Assembly: GCF_018918005.1 (NCBI RefSeq)
Contig: NZ_JAHLPR010000014.1
Location: forward strand, 44,678 to 108,677
DNA from: Paenibacillus sp. MSJ-34
GTDB taxonomy: Bacteria; Bacillota; Bacilli; Paenibacillales; Paenibacillaceae
DNA: 64,000 bases
Reading direction: 5' to 3'
The stretch's first letter is position 1; every line of letters begins with the position of its first letter. The notes under the pieces were generated by a model. That model did not search any database. It was not told the DNA's origin and saw nothing but the letters and a program-made list of their open reading frames with translations. The translations under genes were made by a program, and so were the position numbers. Shown here piece by piece: positions 35,865 through 44,600 of this stretch.

Positions 35865-36770
35865 ATGATTCCAGAACGTTTATCTGCTTATGATGCAATT
35901 ATACCATTGCTTGATGAAGTCATTGAATGGTCGCTCTTGCGGAAATGGTCTCTTTCTGAAGTATACAGGGTAACTTTGAAATCGGGCCAAACTCGTATTA
36001 TGAAATGGGGCGGAAAAGAGATGGCTGGGGAAGCAACCATGTACCAACAGCTCGTGAGTTCCTTAAAGGTACCATCTCCCCATATTTATGGCTTTTTTCA
36101 ACTGGAAAATAGCGCAGTTATAATCATGGAGGATTGCGGAAGGTATAATTTGGAACAGCAGCCTAACCCTGCTCATTTTCTGGAGGCGGCAAGGGTATTG
36201 GCGAGATTGCGAGAAACGGCATCGGCTAATCTAGGGAAGAATCTTCGCAGCGAAGTCATTCGTTCCTACTCGGCGTCCGCTGCAGACTTCCTTGCACTTT
36301 TGGACGATCTGCTTAGGTCGCGCCATCTTGTAAGAAACGAAACTCTTTTAAGTCTGCAAACCACATTCCCACATGAACTTCAGAAATTATATCAGACAGT
36401 CCCATTTACCCTCGTCCATCATGATTATCATGCTAAGAACCTGGTAATTCAGAAGAATGGCATTTTGCCGATTGACTGGTCACTTGCTTATTTAAGTCCC
36501 CATCTAGGAGATTTATATTGTTTAATTGCTGAAGCCCGTTCTTTTAGCAACGTGTCAAAGAAGGATATTTTATCAGCGTTTCGTGATGAGGTTCACTCCG
36601 ATTTATCTATAGAACAGCTTAACTGGCAAGTAAGCGTAGGCGGGATATGTTGGCTTGTCAAAACGTTGAAATGGCTAGTATACGGGGGAACGGACACCAT
36701 TCCTGGTTCTGAGGCTTGGATACCTGATTTGATGAATGATCTAGAAAATCTCATGAAAGAGGTCAATTAA
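35865..36770 (+). CDS. Aminoglycoside-phosphotransferase-like kinase (APH family)
   Basis: A 301-residue protein with the APH/choline-kinase fold. The Brenner catalytic motif is HHDYHAKN (catalytic D187), and the metal-binding aspartate is D204 in PIDWSLAYLSPHLGDLY. The N-lobe has RIMKWGGKEMAGEATMYQQL with the ATP-binding lysine. I place the start at the second ATG (35865, MIPERLSAYD): AGGAGG lies six bases upstream of it but touches the first ATG. Members phosphorylate antibiotics, homoserine, sugars or other small molecules; the substrate is not readable, so resistance should not be assumed. Codon use is more AT-rich than in the sugar loci, suggesting separate acquisition. Confidence 0.87.
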   Translation: MIPERLSAYDAIIPLLDEVIEWSLLRKWSLSEVYRVTLKSGQTRIMKWGGKEMAGEATMYQQLVSSLKVPSPHIYGFFQLENSAVIIMEDCGRYNLEQQPNPAHFLEAARVLARLRETASANLGKNLRSEVIRSYSASAADFLALLDDLLRSRHLVRNETLLSLQTTFPHELQKLYQTVPFTLVHHDYHAKNLVIQKNGILPIDWSLAYLSPHLGDLYCLIAEARSFSNVSKKDILSAFRDEVHSDLSIEQLNWQVSVGGICWLVKTLKWLVYGGTDTIPGSEAWIPDLMNDLENLMKEVN

Positions 36771-36773
36771 ACT

Positions 36774-36830
36774 TATCTTATCCGTTTCGAGCAGGAACAC
36801 TTGCTCGCATCTTGGGTATACGATAAGATA
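36774..36830. other. Nested stem-loop between APH-like gene and toxin candidate
   Basis: Outer arms TATCTTATC (36774-36782) / GATAAGATA (36822-36830), inner arms CGAGCA (36788-36793) / TGCTCG (36802-36807). It may end the APH-like message. The right arm also contains a plausible promoter for the toxin gene: TTGCTC, 17 bases, TAAGAT. Confidence 0.45.
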
Positions 36831-36887
36831 TTCTTGTACAATTGAACCTTGGGTGGGCATGGTTTCCCTTCGAAAGGAGGTGAAGCC

Positions 36888-36983
36888 GTGGAATTAAAAG
36901 ATGCAATCCTCATCATGATTGCTTTTTCAACCTTTATCATTGCTCTTTTAACATACATCGCGAATAACTACAAGAGAAAGTAA
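36888..36983 (+). CDS. Tiny membrane peptide, putative holin-like toxin (Hol-Tox family)
   Basis: A 31-residue peptide. GTG start with the near-perfect ribosome site AAGGAGGTG six bases upstream. The peptide begins MELKDAILIMIAFSTF and continues IIALLTYIANNYKRK: a short acidic start, one membrane helix and a basic tail. This matches the layout of putative holin-like toxins widespread in Bacilli (for example MTVYEALMLMIAFA-type peptides). An ideal terminator follows at once. Related peptides of this size are type I toxins held down by an antisense RNA; I see no proven antisense gene here. It is below the usual gene-calling length and easy to miss. Confidence 0.75.
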   Translation: MELKDAILIMIAFSTFIIALLTYIANNYKRK

Positions 36984-37021
36984 AAACCCACCCCAAGGTT
37001 TAGCGGCCAAAGGTGGGTTTT
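36983..37021. terminator. Bidirectional terminator after the toxin candidate
   Basis: Stem AAAACCCACC (36983-36992) / GGTGGGTTTT (37012-37021), A-tract on one side and T-tract on the other, overlapping the toxin stop codon. Confidence 0.8.
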
Positions 37022-37298
37022 GTCCTTTTCAGCTTGGAAGGGGCGACACTCCGGTTTGAGCCGGAGCAAGTCATCCACCTGTGGCTGGGTCAAGCCGAAC
37101 GGAACGCCAACAAAAGGCCAAGTGAAGCAAGGTAATACCCGAAGGGTGGATGGGCCGGGGAAGGCTGGAACGCTGTTGTTTGCAACCTGTTGACAGTTGT
37201 TTGCAATTTTACTAACCAACCTCAAATAGCACTATCGATCCCGTTAGTTTGGCCTTCAACGGGGTGGTGTCCTAAGTAACAGGTTGTGCGAGGGTTAT
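37022..37298. other. Non-coding stretch with a hairpin and a 21-bp-spaced repeat
   Basis: Contains the hairpin CTCCGG (37049-37054)/CCGGAG (37061-37066) and two copies of GTTGTTTGCAA (37175-37185, 37196-37206) 21 bp apart. A related TGTTTGCAA element occurs at about 38099. A minus-strand frame across here has no ribosome site; an antisense RNA against the toxin gene could start in this area but no promoter is clear. Confidence 0.35.
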
Positions 37299-37835
37299 CT
37301 ATGCTTTGATCACCATTTCCCCTTCTCCAGTAGGGGTCTCAAAACCACTTAAAAACCGGGTTAGGGTATCTTCAGTGATTGGAAACGCCGCATTGGCATC
37401 AAAACGTTCACTCCGGACGAGAAGCCTCCGACGCAATTCATCCGGTTGAACCTTTAAGTAAATCAGTTTCCATACGCCACCATGCCGCTCGATCAGTTGC
37501 TTGTATTCGTTTCGTCTTTGACGCTGCCAAAAGCTGAAATCGATGACGACAGGGTGTTTAGCCTGAATCAGATTAATCAGCACGCCACGCAACTTTATTT
37601 CCGATTCTTCTTGATAGGACTCATAATTCCGCTCCGGATAATCCACTCCATAACGGCCGTGTTTGGCCCAGATATCCTCATCTATCGAGAGCCGGACGAA
37701 TCCCTCTTTCTCCAGCTTTTGAGCAAAGGTTGTTTTACCCGATCCTGCCACGCCGCACATCATCACCACGACGGGAGCCTCGCTCGAACGCTTTTGCTGC
37801 ACCAAATTTTCGATAACAAACTTTTCATTCAGCAC
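37299..37835 (-). CDS. P-loop kinase-like ATPase (AAA_33/zeta-toxin-like fold)
   Basis: A 178-residue small nucleotide-binding protein. Walker A is GVAGSGKTTFAQKL; VVIDFSFWQRQRRNEYKQL is the Walker-B/acceptor region, and LRRRLLVRSERF holds the arginine-rich lid. Such proteins phosphorylate small molecules or RNA ends, and some act in antibiotic or nucleotide metabolism; the substrate is unknown. I place the start at GTG 37835 (MLNEKFVIENL), with AAGGAG about ten bases upstream; an ATG 16 codons earlier lacks a site. It is convergent with the toxin candidate and APH-like gene and appears to be a single-gene unit. Confidence 0.8.
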   Translation of the reverse strand: MLNEKFVIENLVQQKRSSEAPVVVMMCGVAGSGKTTFAQKLEKEGFVRLSIDEDIWAKHGRYGVDYPERNYESYQEESEIKLRGVLINLIQAKHPVVIDFSFWQRQRRNEYKQLIERHGGVWKLIYLKVQPDELRRRLLVRSERFDANAAFPITEDTLTRFLSGFETPTGEGEMVIKA

Positions 37836-38201
37836 AATACACCATCTCCTTTCTATCTCTGACCCATTGAAACGAAAGTACATCCATCATAGTTAAGAAA
37901 TAATATTCTAAATGTTAGGCTATCACCATGACTACATTACTTCAACTAGCTTGAGGCATTGTAGTTTCGCTCCTTATCTGTTTTGCTCATTCAACTAGCC
38001 CTTTATTTATCTGTTCAATTTACTGTGGTCGATCTAGTCTCGACTGCCTGACCTTGGCTGACTCCTGGCCACTTGCAACTGCTTTCCCCGACTTCATGTT
38101 TGCAAACTGTTGAACGAGAAACCAAAAGAGGGCCGCAACAGGTCGTCAACCGGCAACCTGCCACAGCCCTCCAGCCCGCGTCCGACGCGGCCACCCGCCT
38201 C
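37836..38201. other. Intergenic stretch, no gene seen
   Basis: No credible reading frame. The dyad CCGCGTC/GACGCGG near 38176-38191 may help to end the sulfurtransferase message. GTTTGCAAACTG near 38099-38110 is a small palindrome-like element. Confidence 0.4.
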
Positions 38202-39038
38202 TTACTTCTCTCCCGTCGCGATCGGGTTCTCCGCGTACGAAATCCAATCGCTCCAACTGCCCGCGTACAACTTCACCTTCGTAAAGCCGGCTTCCTTCAG
38301 GGCGAGCACATTCGGGCATGCGGTAACGCCGGACCCGCAATAGACGATGATTCCGGCATCCTTCGGAAGCTCTGCAAAATGCTCGCGAAGCGCATCGGCA
38401 TTCTTCCAATGCCCGGAGGAATCCTGAACGCCCTTCCAGAAGTAATTGACCGCGCCCGGGATATGGCCGGCCTTCGCGTCGAGCGGCTCTTCGAAACCGG
38501 CATAGCGGCGCGGCTCGCGGGAATCGATAATGATGTTCGACCCATCCTTCGAAGCGGCGCGGACGTCCTCCATCGAGGCCAGCATGGCCGGCTTAAGCGA
38601 CAGCTCGTACGTAACCGGAATGACGACAGGCTGCTCGTTCGTGACGGGATAAGAAGCGTTCTTCCAGGCCGTAAAGCCTTCATCCAAGACATAAGCCTGC
38701 CGATGCCCCGTGTACTGCAGCAGCCACCATAACCGGCTGGCCATCGCGCCGCCTTGGTCGTCATAGATGACGACGCGCACGCCTCGATGGATGCCGGCTT
38801 TGCCGAGTGCCAAGGCAAGCTGCTCCATGTCCGGAAGGGGGTGGCGTCCCCCATGTCTTGCCACAGGAGCGGAGAGGTCCTTCTCCAGGTCTAGATAGAT
38901 TGCCCGCGGAATATGCGCTTCTTCATAATCAGTTCTGCCGGATTCCGGCTTACCCAGAGCAAAGCGGCAGTCCACAATAACAAGATCGGGTTCATAGAGC
39001 CTCGCCAGCAGCCATTGTTTCGATACGATATGCTCCAT
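38202..39038 (-). CDS. 3-mercaptopyruvate/thiosulfate sulfurtransferase
   Basis: A 278-residue tandem rhodanese. The first, inactive rhodanese domain (about 1-140) contains VIVDCRFALGKPESGRTDYE and HIPRAIYLDLEKD. The second (about 150-275) carries the catalytic C234 in the loop CGSGVTACPN; the form CG(S/T)GVT favours 3-mercaptopyruvate over the CRKGVT-type thiosulfate enzymes. It moves sulfur to a thiol or cyanide acceptor in the cytoplasm (no signal peptide). The ribosome site is weak (GGCGGTG). It stands alone; any role in handling sulfate released by the region-C sulfatase would be guesswork, since sulfate ester and sulfane chemistry are unrelated. Confidence 0.9.
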   Translation of the reverse strand: MEHIVSKQWLLARLYEPDLVIVDCRFALGKPESGRTDYEEAHIPRAIYLDLEKDLSAPVARHGGRHPLPDMEQLALALGKAGIHRGVRVVIYDDQGGAMASRLWWLLQYTGHRQAYVLDEGFTAWKNASYPVTNEQPVVIPVTYELSLKPAMLASMEDVRAASKDGSNIIIDSREPRRYAGFEEPLDAKAGHIPGAVNYFWKGVQDSSGHWKNADALREHFAELPKDAGIIVYCGSGVTACPNVLALKEAGFTKVKLYAGSWSDWISYAENPIATGEK

Positions 39039-39297
39039 AGAGTTTCAGAGCACCGCCTTCCCATTTCAAAATATTGAATTCTATAATCGAATTATATCAT
39101 ATTGCTTGCTGTCCACTCCGGCAAAATATTTAAACATATAAATATATAATGCCGTTCACTGAAAGCAATGGCAGCGGGATCACAATCGGACACCGCTCGC
39201 CCCCTTGTTTCGACCGCGCTTTGTTCCGCATACTCCCCCCTAAAGCTGCGAATGATATGGATGATTCCAAATTTACGGCTGAAAGGAGCTATCTTCA

Positions 39298-39516
39298 TTG
39301 ACGCACAAAGATGAAAGAAACAACACAGAACTTCAAAATACCCCCGACATAAAGCCGGGATATGATTATATCTGGGGGAGCGATCAAGACGAGTTTCGGC
39401 AAAAACCTGCTCAAAAGGTGAAAGTCGTTGCCGAAATGCCTGAGGACGAAGAAATGCGGGAGCAGCTTGAAGAATTCAAAAAGAATGACGGCTACCCAGG
39501 CTCTTGCGGTCAGTAA
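39298..39516 (+). CDS. Small acidic hypothetical protein
   Basis: A 72-residue soluble protein, TTG start with AAAGGAG nine bases upstream. It is hydrophilic and strongly charged (DIKPGYDYIWGSDQDEF; EMPEDEEMREQLEEF) and ends PGSCGQ. There is no membrane helix and no known motif. The good ribosome site and protein-like composition support it as real; function unknown. Confidence 0.6.
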   Translation: MTHKDERNNTELQNTPDIKPGYDYIWGSDQDEFRQKPAQKVKVVAEMPEDEEMREQLEEFKKNDGYPGSCGQ

Positions 39517-39609
39517 TGAAACACGAAAATGGGAACAAAGTATCCCTCATTCACGAATTAACGTTCGTCAAATAAGGGGCTTCGTTCCCAACATACCTTA
39601 ATCATCGCC

Positions 39610-40185
39610 TTACCCTTGAATATGATTCGTTCTTTGAAATGCCGGTTTGCCGGCGAGCAGCAGGTAAAGGCCGAAAATCAATTTCAGGCCGATATCGATA
39701 TACGCGACCAATTGAAAGCTGGCATTCTCGTCCAACATACCGAACAAGGCGTTCGCAGAAAGCAGGACGGCGAGCGCTATCATGGATGGGCCGTGACCCC
39801 AAGCCATTGGTATAAAATGAATGCCGATGGCAAGAAAGGCGCCGAGCCAGATCAAGCGGTAATTCCCGTCCGCGAAATGCGGACCGCCAATCAGTACCAT
39901 CAAACCAATCATCAATACAATGGAAAAAATAAGCATCCGTTTCTGCAGAACGGTCGGTTTGCCGTAGGACAGTTTGCGGTTCACCGTTTTATTGCCTAGA
40001 ATGCCGACGATGCCGATGACGTAGCCAAATGAAAAGACAGGCATCATGATTAGCTCCTTTCCTCCTGCCATGAGCCCTGCGAAGATGACCAACGCCACCC
40101 AGATCAGCCACGCGCCGCACACCCTTTTATTCAGAAACTCCAATCTTTTCCATTTTATCCCAGGCGGGACCTGCTCTTTCATCAT
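39610..40185 (-). CDS. Hypothetical membrane protein (about six helices)
   Basis: A 191-residue integral membrane protein. Hydrophobic segments lie at about 24-41, 46-63, 84-100, 110-127, 134-148 and 160-177. Between helices are GGPHFADGNYRLIW and HFIPMAWGHGPS, which recall the DUF6609-type family, though I cannot confirm it. AGGATGAATGATGAAAG-like sequence precedes the start. Single gene between two unrelated ones; function unknown. Confidence 0.7.
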   Translation of the reverse strand: MMKEQVPPGIKWKRLEFLNKRVCGAWLIWVALVIFAGLMAGGKELIMMPVFSFGYVIGIVGILGNKTVNRKLSYGKPTVLQKRMLIFSIVLMIGLMVLIGGPHFADGNYRLIWLGAFLAIGIHFIPMAWGHGPSMIALAVLLSANALFGMLDENASFQLVAYIDIGLKLIFGLYLLLAGKPAFQRTNHIQG

Positions 40186-40255
40186 TCATCCTCCCTCGTA
40201 TCCGGCATCGGTATCCGCGATAGACCACCGGGCATTCCGCGTTTCCGGACGAATA

Positions 40256-40285
40256 AGTGCGAATAGGCCGAGCGTTCTTCGCACT
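40256..40285 (-). terminator. Stem-loop after the region-C operon
   Basis: Arms AGTGCGAA (40256-40263) / TTCGCACT (40278-40285), followed on the minus strand by TATTCG. Weak T-tract, but it is the only stem past the last operon gene. Confidence 0.4.
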
Positions 40286-40409
40286 CGACCTAACTATTGT
40301 AATATACAAGTTTTAACAAACGCAATCGCAACATCAAAGCGATGCAATGGGCAGCAATGCCGCCGTTCGGCCTGTCGGAACTCCCTAACGTTTCGTCCCG
40401 AACCGCCGC

Positions 40410-41546
40410 TTATTCGTACCAGTACCCCTTGATGCCTTTGGACAACCGGACCAGCGCCTCCAGATAGTAATAATCGCCCCAGATCATGTAATCGTCCGGG
40501 CCGCGCCCGCCGCGGACATGATAAGATCCGTGCTGCAGCAATCCTTCCGCGTCGGGAAGGCGGACGGTCGAGTAATGGTCGACAAGCGATTTCATCTTGC
40601 GCTGGACGGCGTCCGCGAACAGAGCGCGATCCGGGTCGCCCCCTTCCAGCAGATCGAGCAGTTCCAGCAAGCCGCATGCGACGATGGCCGAGGCGGAACT
40701 GTCGCGAGGCGTATCCGGTTCGATCGGCACGTCGAAATCCCAATAGACGACGCCGTCTTCCGGCAAACGCTCGATGAAATAACGCGCCATTCGTTTCGAC
40801 GTTTCCAGAAACCGCACATCCTTCGTATAGCGGAAGCATAATGCAAACCCGTAAATGCCCCATGCCTGTCCGCGCGTCCAGGTGGACCCGTCCCGATAGC
40901 CTTGATGCGTACCGCCGCGGAGAGCGTTGCCGTTCTGCGGGTCGAAGTAGAAGGTATGGTACGACGAATCGTCGCCCCGCACCAGATATCGGCGGCTGAT
41001 ATGAGCATGCCGGTACGCAACGTCGTAATACCGCCGCTCTCCGGTCTGCTCGTATGCCCAGAACAAGAGCGGCAAGTTCATGAGGCAATCGATAATAATG
41101 CGCCCTCCGTTCTCCGGATCGTCCCTAACGCCCCACGCCTGAATCGCGCCGATTCGCGGACGCCAACGCTGGAGCAGCTTGTCCGCAGCCCGCAGCGCCA
41201 ATTCCCGCGCCCCTTCGTCCTTCAGCACGCGCCACTGGGCGACGGCGGAAAGCGAGTATAGAAATCCGATGTCATGGTGATCCAAACAAATATGCTTTTC
41301 CAACCGCTCCCGATAACTGTCCAATTGCGACGCGGCCGCTTCGCGGAGCGAGGCGTCTCCCCCATATTCGAAACCAAGCCACATCATACCGGTATAAAAG
41401 CCTTCAATCCAATCGTCGTTCGCTCCCCATTCGTAACGTTTCTCCCCCGCGGCTTCTTTCCCCGCAATATGGGGGAAGAGGCCGGGATAACGTTCGATAT
41501 TCCGTTTTATTTTGGTCATTGCATCGTCAATCGCCCGCTCCCACAT
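40410..41546 (-). CDS. ugl: GH88 unsaturated glucuronyl hydrolase (region C)
   Basis: A 378-residue paralogue of the GH88 at 11978-13099. The catalytic pair is D92 (LDHHDIGFLYSLSAVAQW) and D153 (GGRIIIDCLMNLPLLFWA), spaced 61 residues as in the family. YRDGSTWTRGQAWGIYGFAL and RDSSASAIVACGLLEL are conserved. Start ATG 41546 (MWERAIDDAM), with AAGGAG upstream; an ATG sixteen codons earlier lacks a site. No signal peptide. It is the last gene of the region-C operon, 54 bases after the PL8 lyase gene, so it should remove the unsaturated uronic acid from imported PL8 products. Two GH88 paralogues in one window suggest two different substrates or linkages (1,3 against 1,4, or sulfated forms). Confidence 0.93.
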   Translation of the reverse strand: MWERAIDDAMTKIKRNIERYPGLFPHIAGKEAAGEKRYEWGANDDWIEGFYTGMMWLGFEYGGDASLREAAASQLDSYRERLEKHICLDHHDIGFLYSLSAVAQWRVLKDEGARELALRAADKLLQRWRPRIGAIQAWGVRDDPENGGRIIIDCLMNLPLLFWAYEQTGERRYYDVAYRHAHISRRYLVRGDDSSYHTFYFDPQNGNALRGGTHQGYRDGSTWTRGQAWGIYGFALCFRYTKDVRFLETSKRMARYFIERLPEDGVVYWDFDVPIEPDTPRDSSASAIVACGLLELLDLLEGGDPDRALFADAVQRKMKSLVDHYSTVRLPDAEGLLQHGSYHVRGGRGPDDYMIWGDYYYLEALVRLSKGIKGYWYE

Positions 41547-41600
41547 CGTTCTGTTCTCCTTTTCCAGCGTATAGTTTCTGATTTGATGTCGCACAGGCCG

Positions 41601-44600
41601 TTACGATCCGGCCGGCACTGCCTTGAAGATCCGTTCCGTCAGGACGACCGCTTCCGCTCTTGTACCACGCCGTTTCGGCCGGAAGGTACCATCTTCAAAA
41701 CCTTGCAGCACGTCTGCCGCAGTCAAAGAAGCGACCGCCTCGCCTGCCCATTCCGCAATTTGTCCGCTATCTTGGAACGGCCTCATGCCGGACGCCGATT
41801 CGATCGGAAACGCTCTGAACGCCATTAACGCCATTTGTTCCCGCGTAACCGGCTCGTCCGGCGCGAACGACGTATCCGATACGCCGTTAACGATGCCGTG
41901 CGCCGCCGCCGTTCCTACGAGTTCCGCGGACCAGTGCCCGTTCAGGTCGGCGAATGCCGGTCCGGATCGAGGCGCAAGACCAAGAACGCGTACGATCAAA
42001 ACGGCAAATTCCGCGCGGGTCATCGCCCGATCGGGGCGAAAGCTTCCGTCCGGATAGCCGTTCATCCACCCCGCTTCAATGCTTCTGCGAATCGTCTCTT
42101 CCGCCCAATGGCCGGCGATATCGCGAATTGCCGCATCTTGATCGCCCTTCGTTGCCGACTCCTCTTCTCCGGAATTGTCTGTTCCGCGCTCTCCGCTATC
42201 GGCGTTACCGTCTTCGTCCTCTTCACTCTTCCCGGCCTGTTGGTCGATATTGGCAGACATGTTGTCCGGTTTATCGTCATTCCGGCTATTGCCGCCGCTT
42301 CCTCCGCCGCTGCCGCCTTCTCCGTTGCCGCCGCCATCCCCCGGTTTCTCATTGCCCGTAACCGTAATGACGCTCTCGGCGCGTTCGCGCCGATCCTCTG
42401 TCCGTACAATGATTTTTGCGGTTCCGGGCGCAAGAGCGGTTACCAATCCTTGATCGTCGACATTTGCGATTGCGGGTTGAAGCGATTCCCAGACGTACTG
42501 CGCGTTGACCGCATCCGCGGGATCAGCCTCCGCCTTCAGCGCTAATGTATCTCCCACGCGCAGGTTCGCGTTCGACGGGACCACCGTTATACGCTCGACC
42601 TGCCGCTCGAATCCGTAAATCTTGACATCGTCAATATATAGCGGCGCATTCACGGCGCCATAGCTCGTAGTAAAGGCAATCCCGTCGATCGCAGCGGACG
42701 GTTGCGTAAAAGGCAAAGAACGCTCCAGCAGCGCACCGTCCAAATAAAGATCGAACGTATTCTCCGCAATATTCGCATCCAGTTTGACGGAATACCACAC
42801 ATTATGGGCAAATTTGATCAAATCGACGATTCCGCCGTCCGGATCGATATATTTCAAGTACTGTCCGTTCGACTTGAGTGTGATGACCGGATCTTTGCCG
42901 TTCGTCAGTTCGAACACCGGCCATTTGCCGCTCGTCCCCTCCTTGAATTTCCACTCGGCAACAATGCGGTCGTTCTGCGAAGGGAAAGATTTGCTCGCTT
43001 TCGCGCTGAATTTGGCGTTATTATCGTCGAGCAGCAAGCTTCGGTTCGCTGCCGACGGTTCGTCCGCGATCGCTACCGTCGCGTCGGTTTGCTCGGCAAT
43101 CGTCCAACTTGCCGGTTTGGTTCCGGTCTCGTATCCGTTAAACGTCTCGTAGACAAAGGATTTCGCACCGGTTACATATACAATGACATCGTCGACGTAT
43201 AAGGAGGCCCTGCTCGCCGCGGGGGTCGTCGCGAAACGAATCGCGCCGATCGAATTGGTCCCGTTCCTGAATTGCGCGTCTGTCGCAGCCAATTCGTTGT
43301 CAACGTATACATCGAACGAACCGCGGGCCGGATCCAGCCTTAATTTCACCTTGTACCATGTTGCGGGGGCCAGTGCGCGAATCGGATGTTTGCATCCGTC
43401 CGGGCCGACCCATTGCAGTCCCTCTTCGTCGCTGACCAGTTGCACGGCAACGTTGTTTCCGTCCAGCAATTCGAACGTGGAGGATGCCGCGCCTTCAGGT
43501 TCGGCGAACTTCCATTCCACTTCGAGCTTGCCGGATTGCGGCTCGAAATTGCGCTCGGCGGAAACGGAACCGCCGCTCGCGTTCCGGTCCAGCAGGCGGA
43601 AATACAACCCGTCCCGCCCGGCCGGTTGCTGAAGGCTTGCGGTCGTATCCGGGGCGATCGACGCTTTCCACCCTTCAGGAATATTCCCTTCCGTCTGATC
43701 GTCGAAATGATCGTATATATATGCGATCGGCGGCGGATCCGGCAACGGTTCGGGCTCGTTCCCCGGCTCCGGCAACGGCCGCTCCGGTTCCGGACGCGGC
43801 TTGTCCGGATCGAGATCGAACACGGCGTTGAACGACCGTCCGAGCGAGCCGTTTACATTCGCCTGAAATCGAATCGTCGGAGACAATTGCGTCACGAAGA
43901 TTTCCGGATCGGCGCTTACAACGCCCGCGGCGGATCGATCCAATTCGATTTCGATGACGCCCGTATTCTCCAACGTGGGATCGGCAACCGCGACCGCGAG
44001 GGTATCGTCGTCATGCTCCCCGATCATTAAGGACGCTTGACGGTTGCTTGCCGCAAAATCGGCTTTACCGCCGGCAGCGCTCCAGAAATTCACGCCCGTC
44101 AAACCGAGCTTTCGTTCGCGCACGGCATGGACATCCGCCGTATTCGCCACGATCTCGATATCCGGATTGGCGGCGTACCGCTCCGTTTCTTCCGCCGTCT
44201 TGTTGGGCAACAAGACATAACTGTATGTTTGATTGCGGGGACGAACCCCGTGATCGAACCACATCGTCATGTAATCGCGCGTTCTAACGTCTTGAGGCCC
44301 TCCCGCATCCCCGTTCTCGTTGCGGTTAATATCGAACCATGTTCCGCTGCGCCGTTCGCGCAACATATGCAGCGTCTGCCGCTCGGGAAAGTAATATCCA
44401 ATGTCCGAATTCGGCATATGGCCCGCCAAATGCGCCCAGTTTGCCGCTTGGCCGTCGCTCCGGCCGGGCGCAACCGGTTGCGGAACGCCGTCAACCGTCA
44501 CAACGTTCGTTCCCTCGGCGGAAAGTTTGCGCTGCTCCACGATCGTTTCGATATTTTCCCGATCCTCGCTTGTAATGCCCGAACCGAGCGCGACAATTTC

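Noticed and set aside
35865..36770. Naming the APH-like kinase as an aminoglycoside resistance gene
   Set aside because: Only the general APH motifs are visible; many such kinases act on unrelated small molecules.
36968..37225. Minus-strand open frame antisense to the toxin candidate
   Set aside because: No ribosome site; it crosses the terminator and repeats. It could overlap an antisense RNA but not a convincing protein.
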